The position numbers and the translations under genes were made by a program. The notes under the pieces were generated by a model. That model worked only from the letters and a program-made list of their open reading frames with translations. It was not told the origin of the DNA and ran no database searches. A DNA stretch of 64,000 nucleotides, from NCBI GenBank assembly GCA_025499705.1, contig JAFMVE010000009.1, positions 62,001 through 126,000 on the forward strand, read 5' to 3'. Below, one piece after another: positions 1-8,846 of the stretch. This DNA comes from Carboxylicivirga caseinilyticus (GTDB lineage Bacteria > Bacteroidota > Bacteroidia > Bacteroidales > Marinilabiliaceae). The stretch's first letter is position 1. Every line of letters begins with the position of its first letter.

Positions 1-714
1 TTTAAAAATCCATGGCCTTCCAATAGATGGTCGTCCAACCATTAAGGCATCCACACCATAACGGTCAATTAGCATTCGTGCCTTTTCAGGACCAGTAATA
101 TCACCGTTGCCAATAATAGGGATATTCATTCGTGGGTTGTTTTTAACCTTACCTATCAGGGTCCAGTCAGCCTTACCTGAATACATTTGTTCGCGTGTTC
201 GTCCATGAATGGAAAGAGCCGCTATACCTAGATCCTGTAACTGCTCAGCCAGAGTCTCAATCACCAGACTATTCTCATCCCAACCTAATCTTGTTTTCAC
301 AGTAACCGGCACTTTAACAGCTTCAACAACTGTTTTAGTAATCTCAAGCAATGTTGGAATATCGCGTAACAAACCAGAACCGCTTCCTTTAGTAGCAATT
401 TTTTTTACCGGACAACCAAAGTTTAAATCTATAACCTCAGGATTTGCTTCTTCAGCCAATATTGCAGCTTCTTTCATCAGGTCTACATCACCACCATACA
501 ACTGTATACCTACAGGTCGCTCATTCTCTGTAATTTCCAATTTACGAACCGTTCTGTTTACACTGCGCACCAGTGCCCTTGCCGAAACAAACTCGGTGAA
601 CATCATATCCGCTCCCATATCCTTACACAACGATCTGAAAGAGGGATCCGTTACACTCTCCATAGGTGCCAACAACAACGGATGCTCTCCTAAATCAAGA
701 CTTCCAATTTTCAC
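1..714 (-). CDS. dusB: tRNA-dihydrouridine synthase, DusB-like (3' end outside window)
   Basis: This flavoenzyme reduces uridine to dihydrouridine in the D-loop of tRNA, using FMN and NADPH in the cytoplasm. The frame opens with GTG at 714 and stays open to the left edge, giving 238 residues; the family is usually about 320-335 long, so roughly a quarter of the C-terminus is missing. Visible family motifs are LAPMESVTDPSFR (15-27) at the first barrel strand, NFGCPVKK with the catalytic Cys101, HGRTREQ with His170, GNGDI (202-206) and the phosphate-gripping GRPSIGRPW (227-235). No ATG lies at a plausible N-terminus, so GTG is accepted. The DusB label rather than another Dus paralogue is from overall resemblance only. 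It is divergent from the LytS-type kinase at 851. Confidence 0.93.
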   Translation of the reverse strand, partial: MKIGSLDLGEHPLLLAPMESVTDPSFRSLCKDMGADMMFTEFVSARALVRSVNRTVRKLEITENERPVGIQLYGGDVDLMKEAAILAEEANPEVIDLNFGCPVKKIATKGSGSGLLRDIPTLLEITKTVVEAVKVPVTVKTRLGWDENSLVIETLAEQLQDLGIAALSIHGRTREQMYSGKADWTLIGKVKNNPRMNIPIIGNGDITGPEKARMLIDRYGVDALMVGRPSIGRPWIFK

Positions 715-731
715 TCTACACAAATTTTGGG

Positions 732-739
732 CAAATATA
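732..739 (-). promoter_or_regulatory. Candidate -7 box for dusB
   Basis: Reading the minus strand, TATATTTG matches the Bacteroidota -7 consensus TAnnTTTG exactly, about 18 bases before the GTG start at 714. No clear -33 TTTG sits at the expected spacing, so this is a weak call. Confidence 0.3.
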
Positions 740-850
740 CAATATTCTCACAAGGGTAAATCGCTGTTAATTACTCGCATAAAAATGTGAATAACTTATT
801 TTTTTTTAACTTTCCTTCAGTCAGTTTTTTATTTACCTTGTTTACCCGAT

Positions 851-2797
851 ATGCAGTGTGTAAAAATAACCATCGCCCTCTCATTTTTCATTTTTGTGCT
901 ATACTCTTGTTCGATAGATAACATGAACGAAGAGACTGCCATAAATGAAACAATTGTTGCTGCTCCTGATTCTATGGTTGTTGCACAGCTTATTCAAAAA
1001 TCACTCGAGACCTACAACTCAAAACAAAATACCGATGAGGCATACGACAGTTTCTTAAAAGAAGCTGAAGAACTTGCTATCAACAATCACCTCAAATATC
1101 AGCTGTTCGATATTTATAACCTGGTTGGCAAACGACTGAGAAACAAATCGTATTATGCCAAGGCAATGAGTTTTCATCAAAATGCACTTGAAATTGCTGA
1201 AGAACTGGAAGATCCCTCTCTACTTGCTGAGATATACAACCAGATGGGAACTGTTTACAGACGTGTTGATGAAAACAGTAAGGCGCTGGATATGCATATG
1301 AAATCGCTAACCATCGCTGAAAACAATAAAGATTCATTTCATATAAGCACTGCCATTAATGGAATTGGTAATGTGAGTTTCAATCTAAACCGTAACCTGG
1401 CAGCTATTGAATACTTCCAGCGATCACTTGATCTTTCAAGAAAAATGAATAATGTTTTAGGTATGGCTATTAACACCAATAATATTGGCGATGCTTACCA
1501 AAGATTAAATAATCAGGACTCTGCACTTTTTTATCACTTCGAGTCATTGGATTACAACTCTAAGATAAATAGTAAAGTTGGTCAGGCAATTTGTTACAAC
1601 AGTATCGGCAGGGTTTATACTGCGAAGAAACAATACCGACTGGCATTGGAATATTTATTTAAAGCCTTAGAAGCTAACACCGAGTCGGGCGATGTTATGA
1701 ATGTAGCGATTAGTTACTCTAATATAGGTAGAACCTACCTTGATGACAACTACCCCGATGCAGCCATTTTATATTTGAATAAAGCCTTAAAAAATGCCCA
1801 GGCAATCGGATCGAAATATACTGCCGAAGAGGCTTCCAATTACCTTTCTCAGGCCTACGAGAAAAAAGGTATGATCAACAAAGCTTTGGAATATCACAAA
1901 ATCAGTTCAGCATACCGCGATAGTACAATCAATGAAAAAAATATTTTTCACATGGCTATGGCGGAAGATAATTACCTGGAAAACACTCGTAAGCTTAAGG
2001 TGGAAGAATTAAGCAAACAGACTTTGTTGCAAAAAAATAAAATCGACAGGCAAAAATTCCACATCATAACAGTGATAATTGTTGCTGTAGTTATCTTTAT
2101 TATCACTCTGTTATTTGCTTTTCAAATTCGTTTACGTAATCGATATAAAACACTAAAATTTCAGCAGCGCTTATTGAGAAGTCAAATGAATCCTCATTTT
2201 ATATTTAACGCTTTAAGTGCTATACAAGTGTTTATCCTGGAGAATGACATGAATAAATCAAGTCATTTCCTTTCTGATTTCTCTAAACTGATGAGACAGG
2301 TTTTGCGAAGCAGTAACTTCGAATACATTTCTATTAATGAAGAAATTGAAATACTACAATACTATTTAAACCTTCAACAATTACGTTTTTCGCCACCTTT
2401 TGAATACGACTTATTTGTAGATGAAGAGCTCAAAAAATCAAATGCCATGGTTCCTCCTATGCTAATTCAGCCATTTATTGAAAATGCTATCGAACATGGA
2501 ATCAGACCCATTGGCAATGGAGGTGAGATCAAAATCCGTTTTAAACGAGGTGGCTATGGCATTATTATTGAAGTAGAAGATAACGGTATTGGTATCGATT
2601 ACGCTAAAAACATCAATAAAACAGGTAAGAACCATGATTCCATGGCGATTAAAATTACCCAGGAACGTCTGGATATTATGAGGAAAGATACAAGGAAAAA
2701 AACTGTTTTAGTGATTTATGATAAACGTAGCAAAGGTATAGAATCACAAGGAACCGTTGCTCATATAGAAATACCTGTAATAACCAATAAATCATAA
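851..2797 (+). CDS. TPR-containing LytS-type sensor histidine kinase
   Basis: A membrane sensor kinase of the LytS/YehU type (His_kinase family), probable partner of the LytTR regulator that follows 14 bases later. Residues 1-20 form a hydrophobic export signal ending in LYSC, a plausible but imperfect lipobox (Tyr at -2). Residues about 60-345 hold TPR repeats, expected to be periplasmic. One strong transmembrane helix lies at about 403-425, followed by a short coil. The kinase core starts at about 436 with the phospho-acceptor motif SQMNPHFIFNALSAIQ, then the N-box FIENAIEHGIRP and the ATP-lid DNGIGID. This layout is common in Bacteroidota. If Cys20 is really lipidated, the protein would be anchored twice, which would be odd. 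The ligand is unknown. Confidence 0.9.
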   Translation: MQCVKITIALSFFIFVLYSCSIDNMNEETAINETIVAAPDSMVVAQLIQKSLETYNSKQNTDEAYDSFLKEAEELAINNHLKYQLFDIYNLVGKRLRNKSYYAKAMSFHQNALEIAEELEDPSLLAEIYNQMGTVYRRVDENSKALDMHMKSLTIAENNKDSFHISTAINGIGNVSFNLNRNLAAIEYFQRSLDLSRKMNNVLGMAINTNNIGDAYQRLNNQDSALFYHFESLDYNSKINSKVGQAICYNSIGRVYTAKKQYRLALEYLFKALEANTESGDVMNVAISYSNIGRTYLDDNYPDAAILYLNKALKNAQAIGSKYTAEEASNYLSQAYEKKGMINKALEYHKISSAYRDSTINEKNIFHMAMAEDNYLENTRKLKVEELSKQTLLQKNKIDRQKFHIITVIIVAVVIFIITLLFAFQIRLRNRYKTLKFQQRLLRSQMNPHFIFNALSAIQVFILENDMNKSSHFLSDFSKLMRQVLRSSNFEYISINEEIEILQYYLNLQQLRFSPPFEYDLFVDEELKKSNAMVPPMLIQPFIENAIEHGIRPIGNGGEIKIRFKRGGYGIIIEVEDNGIGIDYAKNINKTGKNHDSMAIKITQERLDIMRKDTRKKTVLVIYDKRSKGIESQGTVAHIEIPVITNKS

Positions 2798-2811
2798 AAG
2801 TGGGGAAGGAT

Positions 2812-3570
2812 ATGTCACAGATAAAATTGTTAATAGTTGAAGATGATTTATACAACCAAAGGGCTGTCGAAAAAACTATTGAAAACCATTTTCAGGAAAT
2901 TGAAATAGTGGCAAAAGCAACAAGCGTGAAAGAAGGCCTGGAAGCGATTGAACAACATCATCCCGACTTATTAATTCTTGACATTCACTTAACCGACGGA
3001 ACCTCATTTGATATATTACGCCAAAGCGATTACAATTCATACAAAGTAGTTTTCATGTCTGCCTATCACGAATATGCATTGGAAGCACTTAAATTTTCAT
3101 CTGTCGATTTTGTATTTAAACCATTTGATATCAATGAACTTATCATCGCAATTGACAAGGCAATTGATGAAATAATGGATGAATCATATGACATTAAGAT
3201 AAAAGCATTGTTCGATAATATCGATTTCCAGAATAAAAACAAAAAAGTAGTTCTTCAGGGAAAACACAATGTAAAAGTTTGCCAGGTAGAAGAAATTGTA
3301 TGGGCCAAAGCAATTGTTGGCGGCGCTAATTTTTATTTTGAAGATGGAAGCTACTTTTTCACAAGTAAACCTTTAAGACGATACGAATCCATTTTGTCAA
3401 CACACGCTTTTTTCAGATGTCACCCCCATTATTTAATTAATCTTCTGAAAGTAAAAGAAGTAAAATACGACATGAAGCGAATTCATATGACAAACGATGA
3501 TGAAGTTGCTTTTGAAACACGACGCTACAACCAACTAATCAACGCCTTGCATCCAAATATTCATAATTAA
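2812..3570 (+). CDS. LytTR-family response regulator
   Basis: Cytoplasmic DNA-binding response regulator. Residues 1-120 are a receiver domain: LLIVEDDLYNQ holds the acidic pair, LLILDIHLTDG the phospho-acceptor Asp, MSAYHEYALEA the conserved Ser/Thr-switch region and VFKPFD the conserved Lys. Residues about 145-250 are a LytTR DNA-binding domain, with FFRCHPHYLINLLKVKEV typical of the family. A GTG at 2800 would add four residues, but GGGGAAGGA directly in front of the ATG at 2812 is a good ribosome-binding site, so 2812 is preferred (252 residues). It follows the LytS-type kinase at 851 in the same direction and is almost certainly its partner. Confidence 0.93.
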   Translation: MSQIKLLIVEDDLYNQRAVEKTIENHFQEIEIVAKATSVKEGLEAIEQHHPDLLILDIHLTDGTSFDILRQSDYNSYKVVFMSAYHEYALEALKFSSVDFVFKPFDINELIIAIDKAIDEIMDESYDIKIKALFDNIDFQNKNKKVVLQGKHNVKVCQVEEIVWAKAIVGGANFYFEDGSYFFTSKPLRRYESILSTHAFFRCHPHYLINLLKVKEVKYDMKRIHMTNDDEVAFETRRYNQLINALHPNIHN

Positions 3571-3689
3571 TCCTTTTTAACATTTGGATCTTCAATAAAA
3601 AGAAATATTTTTAAAACCTTTTTAATCAACATACAGTACTATAATCTGATGTTGAATTTTTCTTTGGGGACAAAAATTATTAGGGTTAA

Positions 3690-4835
3690 ATGTTAAGGTG
3701 GAGCTTTCTTTTGGGGATTATTTTTTCTTGTTTATTATCATCTGTAGCACAGGTTGACCAAATCTGGAGATACAGCTACCCTGAGTTTGGGGCAGGAATG
3801 AATAACAATCTTTATTTCAGAATTGAAAATAACAACTTTGTTAAGAACAATGAGTATTTCGGTGATTTCACTGAAGGTTATACTTTAATGGGCTATGCTT
3901 TACAACCCTCATTGATGTACTATGCCGGGTCTCAATTGAGGATAAAGGCTGGTTTGCATCTTGTGAAGTATAGTGGCATGGAAGAATTTACAGAAGTTGT
4001 ACCAACTTTTTCAATTCATACTAAGTTAAGCGATAACCTTGACCTTATAATGGGAGGTTTACGAGGTGATGTACACCACCGTCTTTTGGAACCATTATTT
4101 AATCCGGAGAATCAATACACAAGACCCATTGAGAATGGCTTTCAGTTTATATATGACAACGACCGTTTATGGCTGGATTGGTGGATTGACTGGGAGCAGT
4201 TTATTGTTATTGGTGACACGAAACCAGAAAAATTTACAGCCGGTATCAGTACAGAATATAACATCAGAAAAGATGCCACCGATTGGCAGGTTAGTATACC
4301 CGGGCAGTTAATTGCCACTCATTTGGGAGGACAAATAAGCAATTTTGAAGAACCAATGCAATCACTGGCAAATATGGCCACTGGTGTAAAAATTCGTAAA
4401 GAAATTGGCACTGGCTTTATTCAACGGATTAGTCTATCTACCTATGGCGCATGGTACATGGATTTAACTGAAAAATCTGGCTTGCCTTTCTCCAAAGGAC
4501 AGGCGTTGTACCCGGTGGCTGAAATAGGTTATAAATATGGATTATTAATGTTAGGATATTGGCATGCTAATAACTTTGTTGCCCCTAAAGGAAGCCATTT
4601 ATTTCAATCTGTTTCAGACTATAAAGTGGTTAATGAAACAAGTTATTTTTATGAGCCAAAAAGAGATTTATTAAATGCTAAACTTTCTTTTTCAAAAGAC
4701 TTTCTTCAGAAAATTAAATTTAGCGTGATGGTTGAAACTTATTATGATATTCCAAATGCACAGTTTGAGTATGCTTACGGAATGAATCTGGTTTTTAACC
4801 CCAACTTCTTTTTAAAGAAAGTACACTTCGATTAA
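3690..4835 (+). CDS. Secreted or outer-membrane protein of unknown function
   Basis: A 381-residue protein with a clear signal peptide (LLGIIFSCLLSSVAQ, cleavage near residue 20). The mature part is rich in alternating aromatic and polar residues with many Gly and Tyr, as in outer-membrane beta-barrels, for example PSLMYYAGSQLRIKAGLHL and GYKYGLLMLGYWHANNF. It ends FFLKKVHFD, so the classical C-terminal Phe is not last. I do not recognise the family. It lies 119 bases after the LytTR regulator in the same direction and could be a target of that system, though no shared operator is visible. It converges on elaA with only six bases between the stops. Confidence 0.7.
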   Translation: MLRWSFLLGIIFSCLLSSVAQVDQIWRYSYPEFGAGMNNNLYFRIENNNFVKNNEYFGDFTEGYTLMGYALQPSLMYYAGSQLRIKAGLHLVKYSGMEEFTEVVPTFSIHTKLSDNLDLIMGGLRGDVHHRLLEPLFNPENQYTRPIENGFQFIYDNDRLWLDWWIDWEQFIVIGDTKPEKFTAGISTEYNIRKDATDWQVSIPGQLIATHLGGQISNFEEPMQSLANMATGVKIRKEIGTGFIQRISLSTYGAWYMDLTEKSGLPFSKGQALYPVAEIGYKYGLLMLGYWHANNFVAPKGSHLFQSVSDYKVVNETSYFYEPKRDLLNAKLSFSKDFLQKIKFSVMVETYYDIPNAQFEYAYGMNLVFNPNFFLKKVHFD

Positions 4836-4841
4836 TACAGG

Positions 4842-5288
4842 TTAAAATTTCACATCCATTCCAATGTGAGGAATCCCATCTTCTAGATAGGTATCAGTAA
4901 CTGTCTCATATCCTAAGCTGGCATAAAAAGCCTTCAGATATTTCTGGGCACTAATATGTATTTCATCCACTCCCCATCGTAATCTCATCCATTGCGATGC
5001 CTCTATCATAATGCGACGTGCCAAACCATTAAAACGTACTTCTTTTTTCACAACCAACCTACCTATTGATGCCTGGCTGAATCTTGTACCTTTATCCAAC
5101 ATACGAACATAGGCAACGATCTCATCTTCATCATCTTTTACCATCAAATGAAAAGCAACCTGATCATTATCATCCAGATCATTATAAACGCAATCCTGCT
5201 CAACTACAAAAATCTCCGCCCGCAGTTTTAACAATTCATACAATTCCTCAACACTTAATTCTTTGAATGATTTTATTACAGTCCTCAT
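4842..5288 (-). CDS. elaA: ElaA-type GNAT N-acetyltransferase
   Basis: A 148-residue acetyl-CoA-dependent acyltransferase of the GNAT superfamily, close to the usual ElaA length of about 150. The N-terminal block LRAEIFVVEQDCVYNDLD is the ElaA signature. The acetyl-CoA pyrophosphate-binding segment is degenerate at RLVVKKEVRFNGLARRIM (about 86-103), and the C-terminal strand holds HISAQKYLKAFYASLGYE, also typical. The natural substrate of ElaA is not established. It stands alone: the next gene upstream on this strand ends about 30 bases further away in the opposite sense of reading (TonB receptor stop at 5319), so read-through from that operon is possible. Confidence 0.88.
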   Translation of the reverse strand: MRTVIKSFKELSVEELYELLKLRAEIFVVEQDCVYNDLDDNDQVAFHLMVKDDEDEIVAYVRMLDKGTRFSQASIGRLVVKKEVRFNGLARRIMIEASQWMRLRWGVDEIHISAQKYLKAFYASLGYETVTDTYLEDGIPHIGMDVKF

Positions 5289-5318
5289 GAATAAATAGAT
5301 TTCTGATTGTAAAACTAA

Positions 5319-7361
5319 TCAAAACCTTAAACTCATACCACCATAAACATTAAAAGGTAGCCCGGGATAATAATAACGTGGGTTATTGTTACCAAAAGAA
5401 GGAGCATTTATCAGTACCATTGAGGCATAATTCGTATCGAATAGATTGTCGGCACCCAAATAAAGGTTTGTTTTAACATTACGTATGATTATATCTATGG
5501 CCAATTTAGCCCCGGTTTTGTTATAACCATGATATGATTTCGTATTGGCATCATTGAGATACTGCTGTCCAAACGATTTAAAGTTAGCATACAAATGAAA
5601 GGGCTTAAGATAGAAATGCCCGTCCATCGACAAAGAATAATCAGGTATACCCGGTAATTTATTACCGCGAAAATCTGTACCATCATCATTAAACTCCCTA
5701 AACTCATTTAACGAAGTAAAATAACCAACAGAAATATCAAATTGTCTGTAATTCTCAATCTCGAAGAGTATCTGATTAAAAGAAAACTCCAGACCCTTGT
5801 GATCTGTTGAACCTGCATTGAAACCATAAAAAACAGCATCACTCTCCCGTTTAGTAACAAGAAGATTTTTTAAGCTCATCCAATAAAGTGTCAGATCCAG
5901 TCGGGTTTGATTATCTGATGATACAAAACGATACCCAAAATCAATATTCATTCCTTCTTCCGCCTTGATATCAGCATTAAAAGATGCATCCGGCATTTGT
6001 GCTTCTTCCACCGAAGGAGCTGAAAAACCATGACCAATGGAACCATACAGATACATTTGCCTGTAGAAGTTATAATTTATCCCTAAGCGTGGAGACACTA
6101 ACCATTTATATCGGTGAACATACTTCTCTCCTGAATTATTTTCTATGGTTGAATAAAATGTACGGTTTATATTTCCTGACCCTTGAAATGTCCACTTGTC
6201 ATTTAACTGATATTCTACTAAAGCAAAAACATTTATATACGATCGGTTAATATTATTGGTGTTAAGCAATTCATCTTTACTTTCAGCATCCACACTGTAA
6301 TATGCCAAATCGTTTTGTTCCCACATCAATTCAGTACCAATATCGGTTCTGAAACCTTTATTTTTATAGGTAAATTTATTTCTCAGACCTAATCCTGACC
6401 GTGTTTCATCCAATCTGTTAAAAGGCCTTAGTTCATTTAGGTCGGAGTAATTTAAAAAAAGGTTTAGTACATTGTTTGCCTTAGAAGATATTGGAGAACT
6501 GAATCCAAGATTAGCTAAATGCCTGTTTGATTCTTCGTACCCTTTTATCGATTTCCATGTATAAGCGGCTTTTTTAGGATCTTCAAAAAAATCAGTACTG
6601 TCGATTGAACTAGGGATTTGTCCATTCAGATACCTGAAATTATATAAGAAATGAAGATAACTTTTTCCTATTAATTGCCTCCCTTTAACGGTGAAATTGT
6701 AGCGATCATACTCACTGTTTTCACGCCAGCCATCAGTATGTAGCTGTCCTATAGAAACAGAATAAAATCCCGATTGATTTAATTTCAACTTTAAACTAAG
6801 TTGGTTTGATAGCGTTGAAAAACTTCCATATTCACTCTTGAACTGCACAGTATTATCCTTCAAGAGTGAACTCCACGGATCAATAAAAATAACACCGCCT
6901 AATCCTGCTCCATACAAAGCCGAAGAGGGTCCTTTCAAAACTTGTAGAGCACTAATATCACTTAATGATAAGTCTTCGATAGAAGTTACGCCATCTCCAT
7001 TCGTTAATGGCATTTCGCCCCAATATGCTTTGATTCGGTTACTTTCGTAAGGAGTGCGCGATCCAACTCCACGGATGGTTATCCGGTTGGTACTCATGGT
7101 TCCCTGCTGCATAACAACACCCGGAACAGTATTGATCTGCTCTGACAGTTGGTATCTGTTCCCTGATAAAATCCGAAGAGAATCAATCATAGATACAGCT
7201 CCAGGCCAACGCTCCAGCTTTTGAATATAAACAGGAGCATTTATCTCTATTTCGTTAATATATTTTATTCGTAAGCTTGATAAAGTATCATTCTGACCAG
7301 TTGCTAAAATTGAACAAAACAATACCCATCCAAAAATAATTAATAACCGGCGGGTAATCAT
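5319..7361 (-). CDS. TonB-dependent outer-membrane receptor, possible PQQ importer
   Basis: A 680-residue TonB-dependent receptor with signal peptide (cut after ATGQ, about residue 23), plug domain at about 55-165 and a beta-barrel to the C-terminus, ending MSLRF with the expected final Phe. There is no carboxypeptidase-regulatory domain, and no SusD partner, so it is not a polysaccharide-type SusC. The plug segment IRGVGSRTPYESNRIKAYWG, followed by LTNGDGVTSIEDL and LKGPSSALYG, resembles my memory of the E. coli PQQ receptor YncD/PqqU. Its start codon sits two bases after the stop of the PQQ-dependent sugar dehydrogenase, so both are co-transcribed. Import of PQQ for that enzyme is therefore the favoured inference; a siderophore or vitamin role is the alternative. 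Confidence 0.9.
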   Translation of the reverse strand: MITRRLLIIFGWVLFCSILATGQNDTLSSLRIKYINEIEINAPVYIQKLERWPGAVSMIDSLRILSGNRYQLSEQINTVPGVVMQQGTMSTNRITIRGVGSRTPYESNRIKAYWGEMPLTNGDGVTSIEDLSLSDISALQVLKGPSSALYGAGLGGVIFIDPWSSLLKDNTVQFKSEYGSFSTLSNQLSLKLKLNQSGFYSVSIGQLHTDGWRENSEYDRYNFTVKGRQLIGKSYLHFLYNFRYLNGQIPSSIDSTDFFEDPKKAAYTWKSIKGYEESNRHLANLGFSSPISSKANNVLNLFLNYSDLNELRPFNRLDETRSGLGLRNKFTYKNKGFRTDIGTELMWEQNDLAYYSVDAESKDELLNTNNINRSYINVFALVEYQLNDKWTFQGSGNINRTFYSTIENNSGEKYVHRYKWLVSPRLGINYNFYRQMYLYGSIGHGFSAPSVEEAQMPDASFNADIKAEEGMNIDFGYRFVSSDNQTRLDLTLYWMSLKNLLVTKRESDAVFYGFNAGSTDHKGLEFSFNQILFEIENYRQFDISVGYFTSLNEFREFNDDGTDFRGNKLPGIPDYSLSMDGHFYLKPFHLYANFKSFGQQYLNDANTKSYHGYNKTGAKLAIDIIIRNVKTNLYLGADNLFDTNYASMVLINAPSFGNNNPRYYYPGLPFNVYGGMSLRF

Positions 7362-7363
7362 AT

Positions 7364-8773
7364 TTATTGTGGAATCAGTTTTAATATTTTACCTGGTTTT
7401 TCAACTGCAACATAAATATAACCATCCGGACTCATCTCAACATTCCTTACTCTTCCGATACCTTCAAGCAAACGCTCCTGATTGACCACTTTTTCACCCT
7501 CTAATTCAACACGATGCAAATAATGAAAACTTAATGAACCGGTTAAAATATTGTTTTTCCAGTTTGGATATCGGTCTCCTTTCACAAAAGTCATTCCGCA
7601 AGGTGCGATCGATGGAATCCAATAAGTAATAGGCTGCTCCATACCAGCTTTGGCAGTATCATTGGTAAAAGTTGTGCCGTTATAATTGATTCCAAACGAT
7701 ATAACAGGCCATCCATAATTCTTTCCTTTCTCAATCAGATTGAGTTCATCACCTCCTTTGGGACCATGTTCATCCGTCCAGATGCGACCTGTGAATGGAT
7801 GCATGCAAACACCCTGAGGATTACGATGACCATACGAGTAAATAGTTGAACGTGCGTTTTTATCATTCACAAACGGATTATCATAAGGTATACTACCATC
7901 ATCATTAATACGATGAATTTTTCCACAATCATTATCTAAATACTGAGGATGCCGGTCGCGATTTCCCCTGTCGCCTACAGAAAAGTACAAATATCCATCT
8001 TTATCAAATTCAAGTTTTGAACCATAATGATGACGAGTCTCTGTTTGTGGCATTGCCAAAAATATTCTTTCCTGATCGACTAGCTTATTACCTTTTAAGC
8101 GGGCACGCATCACTGCAGTACTTGCCAGTTTTGGATCCTCTTCATTAGGAGAAGAATACGTAAAATAAAGCCATCCGTTTTTTTCATATTGAGGATGCAA
8201 CTCAATATCCAGCAAACCTCCCTGTCCTCTGGCCACAATTTCTGGCAATCCAGTAATCTCCTGTTTGTCACCATTTGTTGTATATCGAATCATTCTGCCA
8301 TCCCGTTCATTGATTAATAAATCTCCATTGGGAAGAAATTCCAACCCCCAGGGAACATCCAGACCATCAACAACAGTTTCAACAGTAAAATCCTGTACCT
8401 CGCTATGATGAACACCTGACTCACTAATGGTATACTCTTCCTCTTTTTCATCAGTCTGAGATGAAAGCTGCTTGATATAATCGGCTAATCCGTATATCTG
8501 TTCATCTGATAATCCATTTTGAAATGGTGGCATACCATAAGATTGGCGACCATTTTTGATACTATTAAATATTTCATCACGACCATTACCAAAAAACCAT
8601 TTCCGATTGACAAAAGAAGATTTTTGAGCGTTATGACAGCCCATGCAATAGTTTTTAAACAGTTCTTCTGACTCCTGAATTGGAATTGCTTTGGGTTCAG
8701 TTGGCTTCAACCAGATAAAACCAACGGCTATTAATGCAATTAAGATAAAAGCAGTTAAAACAATCTTTTTCAT
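7364..8773 (-). CDS. Cytochrome c-fused PQQ-dependent sugar dehydrogenase
   Basis: A 469-residue periplasmic oxidoreductase. Residues 5-22 are a hydrophobic anchor or signal. A class I cytochrome c domain follows, with the haem site CMGCH (43-47) and a likely axial Met in YGMPPF (about 81). Residues about 125-469 are the six-bladed propeller of the soluble glucose/aldose sugar dehydrogenase family (YliI-like): VPWGLEFLPNGDLLINERDG, HHYGSKLEFDKDGYLYFSVGD, YGHRNPQGVCMHP and DEHGPKGGDELN. Known members oxidise aldose sugars with PQQ; the fused haem would pass electrons onward. No PQQ synthesis genes are nearby, which fits reliance on imported cofactor through the receptor encoded two bases downstream. 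Confidence 0.9.
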   Translation of the reverse strand: MKKIVLTAFILIALIAVGFIWLKPTEPKAIPIQESEELFKNYCMGCHNAQKSSFVNRKWFFGNGRDEIFNSIKNGRQSYGMPPFQNGLSDEQIYGLADYIKQLSSQTDEKEEEYTISESGVHHSEVQDFTVETVVDGLDVPWGLEFLPNGDLLINERDGRMIRYTTNGDKQEITGLPEIVARGQGGLLDIELHPQYEKNGWLYFTYSSPNEEDPKLASTAVMRARLKGNKLVDQERIFLAMPQTETRHHYGSKLEFDKDGYLYFSVGDRGNRDRHPQYLDNDCGKIHRINDDGSIPYDNPFVNDKNARSTIYSYGHRNPQGVCMHPFTGRIWTDEHGPKGGDELNLIEKGKNYGWPVISFGINYNGTTFTNDTAKAGMEQPITYWIPSIAPCGMTFVKGDRYPNWKNNILTGSLSFHYLHRVELEGEKVVNQERLLEGIGRVRNVEMSPDGYIYVAVEKPGKILKLIPQ

Positions 8774-8790
8774 GATGATAAGGTGTATTA

Positions 8791-8834
8791 TTAACGTTCT
8801 AATACATACAACAAATCATCAGTTAGAATGTTAA
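8791..8834. promoter_or_regulatory. Long inverted repeat before the sugar dehydrogenase gene
   Basis: TTAACGTTCTAA (8791-8802) and TTAGAATGTTAA (8823-8834) are inverted copies matching at 11 of 12 positions, the odd pair being G-T, separated by 20 bases. It lies between the end of the EamA gene and the start of the dehydrogenase at 8773. There is no T-run after it on either strand, so an operator or leader hairpin is more likely than a terminator. Confidence 0.5.
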
Positions 8835-8846
8835 GCACAAGCACAT

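Noticed and set aside
209-790. Open frame of 193 residues on the plus strand
   Set aside because: It runs antisense to dusB, whose catalytic motifs are intact on the minus strand; the plus-strand product has no recognisable domain.
5319-7361. TonB receptor as a SusC-type glycan importer
   Set aside because: No SusD gene, no N-terminal carboxypeptidase-regulatory domain, and at 680 residues it is far shorter than SusC.
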